This document shows, in pieces, positions 20,701 to 31,293 of a stretch of DNA of 64,000 bases; within the stretch, counting starts at the first letter, position 1, and every line of letters begins with the position of its first letter. Under the pieces are notes generated by a model. It saw only the letters and a list, made by a program, of their open reading frames with translations, made no database searches and had not been told where the DNA came from. Both the position numbers and the translations under genes were made by a program. Source of the DNA: Peribolospora baueri (Eukaryota; Basidiomycota; Peribolosporomycetes; Peribolosporales; Peribolosporaceae); contig JAMDHS010000002.1 of NCBI GenBank assembly GCA_029717555.1, forward strand, positions 496,001 through 560,000, written 5' to 3'.

Positions 20701-22443
20701 TGTCGGAGTGGAGTGCCGTCGTCGACCAGCGGAAGGGGACAGAGGAAGAGGTTGGCGAGGGGCTGAGAATCGGCCGCGGTCGCCGATCCCGACTCGGAGA
20801 TGGGACTGCGCTCCATCGGCGCCGCGAGCGAAGAAGTGTCGTCCCGTATCTTCGTCGATGCGAAGCGTCAAGTTGTGTATTCGAGGTGAACGGAAGGAGA
20901 CGACGTCAGCGGCTTCCCTTCGCCTAAAGTTAAATTTAGGGGTCCCAGGCGGACCACCGCTGCTCCACTCACGTTGCTAGCGATCTGCATGCATTTCAAG
21001 TTGGTCCTTGACGACCCCTTCCTCAGGCGACCATCGAATCCAGTCCTGCGTCCGATCGTCATGGCGTCCAACGCCATGGCAAAGTCGCCCTCGTTGTCGC
21101 TAGAACCGCTGTCGTCATCTGCCCGCGCCTCCTTCTTCAAGATCCACGGATTGGCAAGACGCATACCGTCCGCGTAACGTCCACCCCTTCCTACTCCCAG
21201 GCCGTCCGCATAACTCGGAGCCTCTGCGGTCGACATGGACCAAGGCAGTTGTGGCAAGCCTTGGGAGGCGTTGTAAGGCGCGAAGGGCCTAGGAAACCGG
21301 GCCGAGGATGGGGAATCATCCGACGTGAAGCCAAAGGAGTAGGGATGAGAGGCCACAGAGGGCGAAGCGAGAGTCGTGTCAGAGAGGGTGGACATGGATG
21401 TGTTGGAGGCAGAGGGTGGAGGGCAAGCCAGCGAACTTGACCCCGGCATGGAAAGAGGCGGGTATCCTCCCAGCAGCGCAGCCATCCTCGCTCGCTCGGC
21501 GTTCAGCTCTGCCTCGAGATCGCCCACGCGTATGCGCAGTGAAGCCAGCTCATTGGCCATTGCGGACGCCCTGAGATGAACGGGCGAGCGATGCATGAGG
21601 ACACAAGGATGGTGAATGAAGCCTTCTTACGGCGGGACGAGTTGGTCAAGACGCGCGCTTACCTTTCCGCCTGGATCTTTCCTTTCCCTTCCTCCCACCT
21701 GCATTTCTCCGCGATTCCTCGTTGCTTGCACGATGTGCACGGGTAGAGGCGGTCGCACTGCTCGTCATAAAAAAAAGCGGGGAGGAGTCGTCAGATGTGA
21801 AGAAGGGAGATCCACGCCGGGCAGACCGGACGGTCTCCGCAGCGCACCTTGATTTTCCGGGCTTTGCATTCGGTACAACTGGAGCGACCGAGATGGGCAG
21901 AAAGAAGTGAGCGACGGTGAGCGACGTCCCGTTCCTCTCCGTCCCACCGGAAGGGGTCTAAGCTCACCTCAAAGTGGGCCTATTCCGTGTGCGCTTCGAC
22001 TTGGCGGCGCTGTCCTTTCCATTCCCTTCCGCCTCCGTCTTTGTCTTTCCATCCTCGGCAAAGTCCTTGCCGTCCCCCTCTTTGCCGCCCTTGTCCTTGT
22101 CCGATCCCTCGTCCGACTCGCCCTTGAGCCCGGCCGACTCGGTGTGTGGTGACGCGGAGCTGGAAAACGAGCGCGCGCCGCCCGAGCTGCTTCCCACTTC
22201 CGCCGCATCCGCCCCGTTACCTTCTTCAAGGCCAGGCAGAGTCGACAAGATTGGCTTGGGGGCCTTGGCCTTGGCGAGCGGCGGAAGTGGGGCCGTCTTG
22301 GCGGGGAAAGGATCGCCGGTGGCGCGTATGCGCGTATGGGATCGCTGCCGCCGGACAGAGGGTTCGTGGAGGTCGTTCTGAAAACGCTCCGAGTTGGCAA
22401 CGATCCAGAGCGAGGCGTCGCCCTCGAAGGAGAGGGAGGACAT
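17767..22443 (-). CDS. Zn(2)Cys(6) fungal transcription factor with middle homology region
   Basis: Nine exons (22443-21968, 21878-21848, 21757-21663, 21570-20973, 20849-20589, 20444-20128, 20042-19848, 19719-19305, 19209-17767) join in phase to give 1276 aa. The binuclear cluster C160-x2-C163-x6-C170-x5-C176-x2-C179-x8-C188 is complete. It is assembled from exons 2 and 3, with an intron just before Cys170. A coiled-coil dimerisation stretch (MANELASLRIRVGDLEAEL) follows. Residues ~480-850 form the fungal-specific middle homology region (DRFCHILGLLLHIIHIPSF, GIRICIQNGFHRLP, AWWRLVLSDW-YTASKS). The C-terminal ~350 residues are Pro/Gln/Gly/His-rich and include an EFWSLLSS motif. It is a nuclear activator/repressor; the regulon is unknown. 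A second gene in the window, starting at 52181, has the same layout. Confidence 0.9.
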
Positions 22444-22563
22444 GGTGGTGGTGGCGGGACGGTGGACGTCGCGCGAGGGCGGCGGGGACGGTCGGTCGGG
22501 TCGGTGGTGAGCTTATTGGTGCCTGCGTTTGGAAAACAAACCCGCGAGGACGGCGCTCGCTCG

Positions 22564-22564
22564 G

Positions 22565-22603
<39 letters not shown>

Positions 22604-22604
22604 T
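22564..22604. repeat. (GAC)n microsatellite
   Basis: About 12 tandem GAC/GGC triplets, roughly 120 bases upstream of the Zn(2)Cys(6) gene start on the other strand. The copies are almost perfect. Confidence 0.9.
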
Positions 22605-24185
22605 GTCAGCGGAGGCGGCAGCGGCAGCGGCGGTGGCGACGGCGATGGTGACGTTGCTCTCTTGTTTGCGCTCGTCCGCCGTCAAGTTCGAGTCGGCGGA
22701 GCGGAGTGGTGTGGGACGGGGAGGAGGCGGCGGCGGCGGGATGACCACGCGCATCGGCCGAAGTGGCGGACCTATTGTATTATACTCGAGTATACTATAC
22801 TCGGTACTCGCTACTCGAGCCAATAATTCACCGACCTCCGCGGGCGGTGTAATCACGAAGTCGGCGTGGGTAAGCAAAAGTAAATAACTCGCCACTTACT
22901 CTCCTTTACACTTAAGGTCAGTCGGACTAGTCGCCCCGTCGTAGGCTGAGAAATAGGCTTCCATTCCATGTCACGCACGCGTCCGACCTCGACGCCGGTG
23001 TCGTGTCGTCGTCGGGCAAGCGTCCGCGTCCTCGGGAGCCGGGTCGGTCGGGCGGACGGGCGCCTTGTCGGACCTGCGTCTACGTCTACGTCTGCCCAGC
23101 TTCCCGGGAGGATCACCTCCACGCTCCCAACGGCGGCGGATCCAGCCGCGCACCTGACTGAGCCTGCGCTTCCAAGGACACGCACATGTATCGTACCGTA
23201 CCGACTTGCGGACAGCTCAGTCGCTTCGTCGATGAATCGATGTGGGAAGCAAGGATGGGATCGAGGGCGCGAGGCACGCAAAGCCGTCTTCTGCCCCGAA
23301 GGGCTCCCCTTGGCCCCATGTCTGACGGGCACTCAGCGTACCCCAAGGCAGGCGGCCCTCCTGGCTGTCGCGAGACTTCGAGACACCGTCCCTCTCGCGC
23401 GGATCCTGAGGTGATCGAGCTTCGAAGGAGGGACAGCCATTCATTTCCTCGCTCGCATCACGACAAAGGCATCGGCGCCGCGCCTGCGCCCTGCACGCTC
23501 ATGTACTCGCGACGGCGTCAAGCAATTCTTTCTCTTCCTCTCGCAAGGCCACTTTCACCACGCGATCGTTGAGCAAGGCGCTGCCTTCGAGGAGGCTTTA
23601 GACTCGATGGGCATTCGCATCCGTCCTCAGCGTTGACATATCCCCCCTCGATCGCGGCCACCCAGAACCACCATCGTCCTCCTTGGCCCTCGCCTTCGGC
23701 CCCCGCGGAACGACCGCGTGCTCTCGACTCGTGTCCCCCACTTGCATCACCCTCTCGCGGCCCCCCGGTACGACACGTACATCGCCGCGACGGCCGCTGC
23801 GCTAAGCAAGGATAGCAGCGCTCTCGGGCGCGCCCTGCCAGACCGACGTCGATCCACCAGGACCATGGCCATGGATGGAAGGCTCGCCAGCCAGCCAGCG
23901 GCAACCACGTGCTTATCGGCGCCAGCGAGCCAGCCAGGGACGACATCGTACCAGGCGTGTGCGACGGGTGCCCTGTCTGAACGAGGGCGACGCGCAACCG
24001 TCGTCGAGGCGTGAGACGAGAAGAGGGCGGACGCACATCGGGCTGGAAGGCATGGCGGACGACATTTGCCTGTGAACGTCACCGCCAGCTGGACAGAGGG
24101 GCAAAATCCGGTGCGTAAGCTCAGCTTCCGCTCTACTTGCTGCGCAAAGGGGTCGAGATGTCGGATGAAGAAGAGAGGAAACAGG

Positions 24186-24279
24186 GTGGGCGAGGTGAGC
24201 GAGGTGAGCAAGGTGAGCGAGGTGAGCGAGGGTGAGCACAGGTGAGCACAGGATGAACGAGGTGAGCGACGGTGAGCAG
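24186..24279. repeat. Tandem ~9-bp GGTGAGCGA array
   Basis: About ten degenerate units (GGTGAGCGA, GGTGAGCAA, GGTGAGCACA and variants) in direct tandem. Each unit contains GTGAGC, the favoured 5' splice donor of this genome. It lies about 500 bases upstream of the GDA1 start. Confidence 0.9.
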
Positions 24280-24781
24280 CACACGCCATCTTAATGCGAG
24301 GAAGCAATCTTTATAAAATGGGGCCGAGATGAAGGTCGGCCTGGAGGAACGTCTGTCTGCCTGTAGGGCCGCGCGTCGTGTGGTACGGACGGGGTGAGTT
24401 AAGCTGTCCAAGGCCCACAGCTTCCAAAACTTGAGCGTGTCCCCTAAGTGCTGTCGACGGATGATGAGCAGATGTCATCCCACGGTCGGTGATCCTGAAA
24501 ACCGTTAGGAACGCTCGACTTGGGCTCGACGCACGGATTCTTCGAGCCCGTGCCCATGCGCCCGACTGACTGCGGCAACAGGACTTGGAAGGCGTCGAGG
24601 GGGTACGGATATGGGACATGATGGCATCGGGCATCATTCGCACACACACATTTCGACCGTTCCCCTAGGCTGCCTCAAAGGAGAACGGCGAGTGAGGAAA
24701 ACCGACGAGGACGAGGACGAGGACAGTGTTTGCTTGCTTGCTTGCTCTCGCACGTCCGACTTGTGGCCCGACGGATGGCAG

Positions 24782-27628
24782 ATGCCACGCCGCCCGACCC
24801 CCGCACCCCTCCAGACGCCAAACACCTCGTCGGCCTCCTACCCTTCCACGGCCAACCACGGCTCCCACTCTTCCGTCATCCCTCTCCTACACAGCCCGTC
24901 CTCTCGCTCCCCCACCTCCCCCTTCTCCCCCTCGTCCGCTCGCAGACGATCCGTCTCGACCGCCAACGGCCGCAGCAACTCTGAGGCGGACCTCCCGCGC
25001 TCGTCGTCCATCTCGGTAGCCAACGCCGACACGGACCGTGCCCGGTCTTCTTCCTCCGCGTACACCTCCAGCTCGGACGCGTTTGTGCCCACGTTGAGCG
25101 GCCTCGGAACAGGTGTCACCATGGGAATGGGAAATGGGAATAGCAAGGGCAAGGGGAAAAGCCACGGGAGGAAAGAGTCCGTCGAGCTCAGCGCCGTCGA
25201 GGGCGGTTATTCCTCTCGTCTCACCAACGGCGCCGAAGGACCGACGGGCCGGACTTTGTGGGAGGACAGTATTCACGACGAGGACGACGAGGACGATGAC
25301 GAGGCGGGCGACTCTCGCTCCTTCCTCCGCTCCGCGTCCCGCGCTCCTCCCGTCGAGGCTTTCAAAGCCGGCGGCGTGGGAAGGACGATCGGCGGAGTGG
25401 GGTGGAAGAAGCTCGCGTTGATTTTAGCGATCGTCATGGGCCTCTTGTGGTTGCTCGGGCCGAAGGAAAGGAGGCAGAGTTTGTATGGGTATGCTGAAGG
25501 TGGGTGCGCGAACGCGTCGTTCGTCCGTGGTAAAGCCAACTTGGGTCATTCTCATTGGAACGTCTGCCTCACTTCGTGCCTCCTGTCAGAGGAGTACAAC
25601 GTCCGGATCAAAGGCTCAGGCCGACCGTCGCCGTCAGGCCGACCAGTTGACTTCGACGGCTCAGACCCCAGCGCCGTCCACCCCGGGGCGAAGCCCACGT
25701 CCACCGCCACACACACGGTCTCCGCGCCGCACCAACCCGCGTTAGACCTGTCCAAGGAAGTGCGCGTTCCGCCGGCGCTCCACGAGGACCCGTTGAAGAC
25801 GACGAGATGCATGACGCCCTTCCCGGGCAAGCCTTTGGTTCAATACGCGTTGATGATCGATGCGGGCAGCACGGGTAGCCGTATTCACATCTACAAGGTA
25901 AGCGCGAGTGCACATTACTTCTTCGGACCGGTGCTGACCGCGTCAGCCTTCGCCTTTGGTCTTCCGACTGGCTCCCAGTTCAACTACTGCAAGCCCGCGC
26001 CTGAGCTCGAGCAAGAGATCTTCGAACCCATCAAAGGCGGCCTTTCCAACTACAAGGACGACCCCGTCGGCGCGGCCCAATCTCTCCGACCGCTCCTTAA
26101 CAAAGCAATCGACGCCGTTCCTGAGTCCCTCCGAAAGTGCAGCCCCATCGCTGTCAAGGCTACCGCCGGACTGAGGCTCCTAGGGGCCAGCCAGAGCGAC
26201 GCCATTCTCAAGGCTGTGAGGAAGATGCTTGAGGATGAGTTTCCTTTTCCCGTTAGGGATCAGAAAAAGGGAAAGGAGGGCGGGGATGGCGTGCAGATCA
26301 TGGATGGGAAGGACGAGGGTGAGCGGCGGCCGTCCATTTGTCTCTATTGCTTGCGGAAAGAGACGTTCATGTTGATCTTTTTTTCATTCTTCTTCCCTCG
26401 TCAAGGTGTCTTCGCGTGGATCACGATCAACTACCTCCTCAACCGCATCGGCGAGGGCACTGCCGGCAAGAAGACGGCAGCGGTGATGGACCTGGGTGGA
26501 GCGAGCACACAGATCGTCTTCGAGCCCTCGTTCCCCGATGACAGCCAGCTTGCGGAGGGAGACCACAAATACGAACTGAACAGTATGTGTGCCTTGTTTG
26601 TTCAGCGACTGCTTTCGTCGTCCATCCACTTCTTTCGTCGGCTCAAACGCGTCCTCTCCCACATTCGTTCGCCACAGACTTTGGCGGCAAGGACTTCACG
26701 CTCTATCAAAATTCGTACCTCGGCTTTGGCCTGATGCGCGCCCGTCGAGCGATCAACAACCTGGCCGCTTTCAGTTGGTTCTTCGCCCAGCCCAAGCACG
26801 TCCTCACTGGCGAGCCTTTGCAGTGGGACGACCTGAATCCGTCCGTGGAGGTGCCGAACAGCTGCTTCGCCAAGGGATATCGCAAGGTCGTCGAGCTTGA
26901 TCCGCCAGGGAGAAAAAAGGTCAACGTAACGTTCACCGGTACCGGCGGTGGCGTCGAGGCTTGCCGGAGGCTCGTGGAGGTCATTATGGGCAAGGACGCG
27001 TGAGTGGCGAGGGGCGAACAACGAGGCACCCGCCCTCAGTTCGATCTCGCTCGATCGTCCTAGTCGGTCGGACAGCGCGCTCGCTGACATCCGGCGTTCT
27101 TCCTCCTCCGACAGCATGTGCGCTAACCCACCCTGCTCCTTTGCAGGAGTCTACCAGCCCTCGCTGACGAAGACCTTCTCCACTTCGCCGATCATCGCGC
27201 TCTCCTACTTTTACGATCGCCTCTCCCCCTTAGGTCTCGCGCCCACCTACACTGTTGGGCAGCTCGCGAACCTTTCCCGGGACGTGTGCGCGGACCCTTC
27301 GACGTGGAGGCAGAACTTTGGGCACCTGCCGAACGCCATGAGCGAGCTCGAGGATCGGCCCATGTACTGCGGCGACCTTACCTTCCAGCACGCGCTCCTC
27401 AGCCTGGGCTACGAGCTGCCCGAGGAGAGGCAGATCGTGAGCGAGAAGAAGCTGGGCGGGATAGAGCTGGGGTGGTGCTTGGGTGCCGTCATGTGAGTGG
27501 ATGGTCGAGGATCGGGTCGGGTCTTGGTGAGCGATACGAAAGAGCCGTCTGTCTGACCTCAGCCCGACGCTCTCTTTTCGTTCTGCAGCGATCTATTGGA
27601 CGGAGAAGGTCTGGAATGCAAGGTGTGA
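24782..27628 (+). CDS. GDA1: Guanosine diphosphatase (GDA1/CD39 apyrase family), Golgi
   Basis: Seven exons (24782-25499, 25590-25897, 25979-26318, 26406-26582, 26678-26999, 27115-27492, 27589-27628) give 760 aa. The enzyme hydrolyses GDP (UDP) to GMP in the Golgi lumen, allowing nucleotide-sugar exchange for glycosylation. The N-terminal ~200 residues are Ser-rich and cytosolic, followed by one membrane anchor at ~209-226 (type II topology). Apyrase regions are visible: ACR1 DAGSTGSR (330-337), ACR2 [10 protein letters not shown] (~402-411), ACR3 [16 protein letters not shown]4 MDLGGAST, and late [13 protein letters not shown] and YCGDLTFQ. The last exon ([13 protein letters not shown]) was added because the GTGAGT donor follows the preceding ATG-codon read-through stop. 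The cytosolic tail is longer than in yeast Gda1. Confidence 0.95.
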
Positions 27629-28120
27629 GCGGACAGATTGGCTGCGTCAGTAAAAACGGACGGTCCAGGTTTTGTGTTTTTGTATCCCCCTCGTCACGCC
27701 GCCGTTCGCCTTGTAGACCTACATACACACGTGTCCTGGAATGGCGTACGCCGAGATTAGATCGGTTTCTTTTCCTGTTTGCTGGCTCTCGTTGGGAAGA
27801 GCCGGAGTAATCACGTACTGTATGTAGTACCGTCCGTTCTCTTTCCTTCCGAGGGCTGCATCGAAACGTGGGTCGTTTTCGGGCATGTCCGCGATCGTTG
27901 ACGTCACGTTGCCGCCGGCGGGCATGCGAGAGTAGTTTAGGTCGAAAGTGGACCGACCGTCGGGTCGAGCCGTGCCTCTTCTCTCCGACCGCCACCAGCC
28001 GCCCTCGACAAACCGCTTTGTGGACACCTTATTAGCCACTCGTCCCTTTCTTCACCTCGCCCTGAACGGTCTCCTCCAACTCAACCACCTCCTTCGATCC
28101 ATCGCCGCACCACACTCGCA
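27629..28120. other. Intergenic between GDA1 and PMP3
   Basis: Holds the GDA1 3' UTR and the PMP3 promoter. A 107-codon minus-strand frame (27719-28039) starts only with GTG and is not called. A CT-rich tract precedes the PMP3 ATG. Confidence 0.55.
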
Positions 28121-29192
28121 ATGGCCCGTACCTCTTCCGTCGGCGACATTTGCCTGTGAGTGCCCAACCCTGTCGCACGAGAATGAGTCCAGTCTCCGCG
28201 GCGCAGCGCCTAGCGGTCGCCCCCCTCTCTTCTGCCCTGAGGGACCGTCTCACACTTGCTCGCTCGCTGACCTTGCCCTTCTCCCCACTCCAATCCTTGC
28301 GGTGATCATACCACCCCAGGTACTTTTTGGCAATGTGAGTGAAGCCCGTCGCTGCATTCGTACGATCACTTCCCCCCCAAGCGACGTCGTCCCTTCGGTC
28401 GTGCGCTCATTGCTGTCATCATACGTGGCGTCCTTCGATGCTCTGAGCTGTCCGTCCGTCGGCCGCCCAAGCGGTCACGGTCACGGCGATGAAGACTTCG
28501 CGCACGATTTGTGCGCCCCCCTGGGAAACTTTCACGATGCTCATTCGCCTTCACGCCCGTCTTTTTCGCCACGCTCCTTGACTTCAGCTTCCTTCCTCCC
28601 CTTGCCGTTTTCTTCAAGGTGCGTGCGTCTCTCGCTACTCGCGCCCCTCTTCTTTTCGCGTCGATCACCAACCCTCGCTTCTCTTGGAATTTGTTTATCT
28701 GCGTGCAGAGGGAGTGCCATGCCGATTTCTGGATCAACTGCGGTGCGTCCTGATGTCCGCGAAAGCCTTTCTATGGTTGTTACAGTCCGAGCGTCCAGGA
28801 AAGGAGATGGGCCCATTGCTCTTCATCAGTGATGATGGCGGAGGCCGGGTCTTCGCGCGTCCCAACCATTACTTTCCCCCCCTTCACTCATTTCAACTAA
28901 CCCCTATTCTCATGTTTTCAGCTCTTTGCGTCCTCGGTTGGGTCCCTGGTGTGATTCATGCGTGAGCCTGCTTCTCTACCTCTGCTTCCCGTCGCTCACG
29001 TCTTGAGGTGTGGCCTATGCTAAATCCTGCGTTGTTCGTCTTCCCACGCGGACAATCAGATGGTGGATCATTTCCAAGTACGAGGTGAGTCGCCTGGATT
29101 GACGGTCCCCCATCCCACCACACTCGCTCACGCCCTCCTCTCCACTGTTTGCCACTCTTCCCTCCATCATGGTCTAGACCGCGGCCAATTAA
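28121..29192 (+). CDS. PMP3: Plasma membrane proteolipid 3 (PMP3/UPF0057)
   Basis: Seven tiny exons (28121-28155, 28320-28334, 28588-28618, 28709-28742, 28922-28961, 29060-29084, 29178-29192) join in phase to 64 aa, the normal family size. The protein has two membrane helices: YFLAIFLPPLAVFFK and ALCVLGWVPGVIHAWWII, joined by a short Cys-containing loop (RECHADFWINC). This matches the PMP3 pattern FLPP-x-AVFL ... DF-x2-N-x-LL-x3-G-x2-PG-x2-HA. In yeast Pmp3 helps hold plasma-membrane potential and salt tolerance. Exons 2 and 7 are 15 nt each. The ETAAN ending depends on the last acceptor (TCTAG), which is less certain than the rest. Confidence 0.93.
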
Positions 29193-29601
29193 ACGACCAC
29201 TAAGGACGCTCCCCCCTCCCAGCAAGCCATCGTAGGAAGATCGCGTTGCAACCGGACTCCTACCATCTTTCCTCGTTTGCTGTCCCCCCTCCCCCCTCTT
29301 CTTCTTGGCAACCATCTGCCCTTTCAAGCGACGACCTCGACGTTCATGTAAGCTTTAGTTCACACCCTGCTTGTGCCCGGTCTTCATATACGTATACCTT
29401 TTCGCGGTTTGCCCCGCGCTAAGCCGGCGCCATTCTTCCGAGTGCGATATCGTCAATCAAAGCAGGCCCATCCGCACCGAGCTGCCGTGGGCAAATCTCC
29501 CAAGGAGAGAGAGAGAGCGGGCAAGAAATACGTTTTATCTGGCCCCTCCAGCTGGAAAGCATCCCCAGATCTATCTAATGCGGCCGCGATCGACGTATCG
29601 T
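29193..29601. other. Intergenic between convergent PMP3 and RPN13
   Basis: 3' flanks of two convergent genes. It is pyrimidine-rich in its left half, and I see no ORF or repeat of note. Confidence 0.6.
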
Positions 29602-31293
29602 TCAGTCCGTCTGCATGGAATCGTTCCTATCATCTCCCTCTCCCTCTCCCTCTCCTTCGCCAGAAGACCCCGCCACACCACCCCTCGCCTGTCGCTCGAT
29701 GGCGCGGAGGAAGGCTTCGATGCCTTTATTCCACGTCGAATTGGAACGTAGCCAGAAAAAAAGGGAGATGTGAGCAAGCGTGTCCGCTGCAAGCGGAGAG
29801 CCGCGACGAAGATCGAAGAGAGAATTCGCACAACTCACCGCTCCCTGCCTCAGGCTCAAGTCCCAGGCTGCCTGCGATGGGAGCCAGCTGGCCGGTCCGC
29901 AAGGCGTGATCGAGGCCGCGCACGGCGGCCTGGAACTGAGGCGACTCGATTACCCGCCTCACGCTCGCTTCGTCTCGGGGTAGCTCGGGTGGCAAGTGCG
30001 GGAAGAGGGAGGTCGCGAGCTCTTGGTTGGAGAGGAGGGGCAAGAGGGATGAGGGTGTGAGGACGTCGCTAAGGGAAAGCTCTGGGCAAGGACGTAGGTA
30101 AGAGACGAACGATGGAACAGGACGAGGAAGGCGGTAGAGCGCGTCGGTCAGTTTGCGAGCCGCGCTCAGGGGACGAGCGAGTATGCATCGACAACACGGA
30201 TATCAGTCCTTCCACGCACCTTCCATGTGCGTCGTCTCAGCCCCTTCCGGAACGGAGATCCCGCCGAGAATCTGCCTCAACTGCGCCATCTGCTCTGCCG
30301 TCAAACCCTCCGCACCCCTCGCCGCAGCGCCCGCGCCGGTCACAGGAACCGTCGCCCTCTGCGCGCGAGGAGCGCCCGGAACCTCGCCGCCGCCGGGGCC
30401 GGTGGTCGTCGGCGTCTGGGGGGCTTGGCCCCAGTTGGAAGGTAGAGGGGCGGAGGGGTCTTCAATGACAGCGTTTACACGCGCTGCTCGCTGCTCGTCT
30501 AACGCAGAAACACCGTCTTGCATCCAGAAGAATTGGCGAGAGCTCGAGGACTGATTGAAATAACGTGGAGATAAGCAGTGATGAGATAAGGACGGAGAAA
30601 TAGTAACGATAGCTTCGATAGATCAAGAAAGTTTGTCTGGCTCACAAGAAACTTGAGCACGTATACACGACCACCCGGCGCTTGAGCCACCTTGTCGAAT
30701 GTGGCTTCGCCAGGGAAGATAATGAGATCCTGCGGTGCAAACAGGCCAAAGGCATCCCTAGAGTCAGTTGTGATTGCGCAAGCTTCACGCATGCTCGTGT
30801 GCATCTGCACGCTCCAAAGACAGGTGCAAAACGAGCCTCACATCCACGACTTGGTTGCTGCGAAGAGAATGACAATCACAGCGTGGTACGGAAAAGTTAG
30901 TCGCGGATTTCGCTGCAAAAGAGCGCAGAAACTACTCACGCGTCCCGGTTTTTCCAAACTACGGGCGAATATCACCCGTCGCCCACAATGCCTGGTCAGC
31001 ACAAATCGCCTGATGCACAATCGTAAAATGAGCAACGCTCACCAAAGTGGGTCAAGCCATCCTCCGGGTTCTTACCAAAAAACCAAATCAAGCATAAGCC
31101 AGATGTCAATACCTAACTCTACACACGCACCACTTTTCTCGCCTGGTCCTGCGTCCCCTGCTATCACAGCCCGCGTTGCCCGGGCACTCACCTGCTCGAT
31201 ATACAGCAGACCTTTCTCAGACTGAGGGTCAACCCAGTTCGTCTCGCCTCTACGCTGACACTTGCCGGCCTTGAAAGAAACTAGGGCAGCCAT
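29602..31293 (-). CDS. RPN13: Proteasome ubiquitin receptor Rpn13 (ADRM1)
   Basis: Seven exons (31293-31192, 31070-31043, 30958-30940, 30757-30646, 30550-30220, 30081-29839, 29723-29602) give 318 aa. It sits on the 19S regulatory particle, binds ubiquitin through its N-terminal Pru domain and recruits the Uch37/UCHL5-type deubiquitinase through its C-terminal DEUBAD domain. Pru: LVSFKAGKCQ, EDGLTHFVWKNRD, DLIIFPGEATFDKV, VYVLKFL, and RQFFWMQD (residues 1-~110). A Pro/Gly/Thr linker follows. DEUBAD: LSDVLTPSSLLPLL, LFPHLPPELP, FQAAVRGLDHALRTGQL, IEAFLRAIERQA, ending DDRNDSMQTD. Exon 3 is only 19 nt. The start of exon 4 (ADAFGLFAP) is the least certain junction. Confidence 0.9.

Larger units (their letters stand above)
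22444..24781. promoter_or_regulatory. 2.3 kb divergent upstream region with repeats
   Basis: This lies between the start of the minus-strand Zn(2)Cys(6) gene and the plus-strand GDA1 gene. It contains a (GAC)n microsatellite (22564-22604), a tandem GGTGAGCGA array (24186-24279) and a plus-oriented TATAAAA at about 24312-24318. No coding sequence could be supported; the long frames on both strands are Arg/Ser/Pro-rich and lack splice-consistent homology. Confidence 0.6.

Noticed and set aside
24611-24781. Upstream in-frame start for GDA1
   Set aside because: The added 57 residues are Cys/His/Asp-rich and unlike a Gda1 cytosolic tail; ATG 24782 starts the Ser/Pro-rich segment.
27719-28039. Minus-strand frame between GDA1 and PMP3 (GGNVTSTIADMPEND and on)
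   Set aside because: It reads rather protein-like, but begins with GTG only, has no family match known to me, and fills the PMP3 promoter. A weak candidate at best; transcript data would decide.
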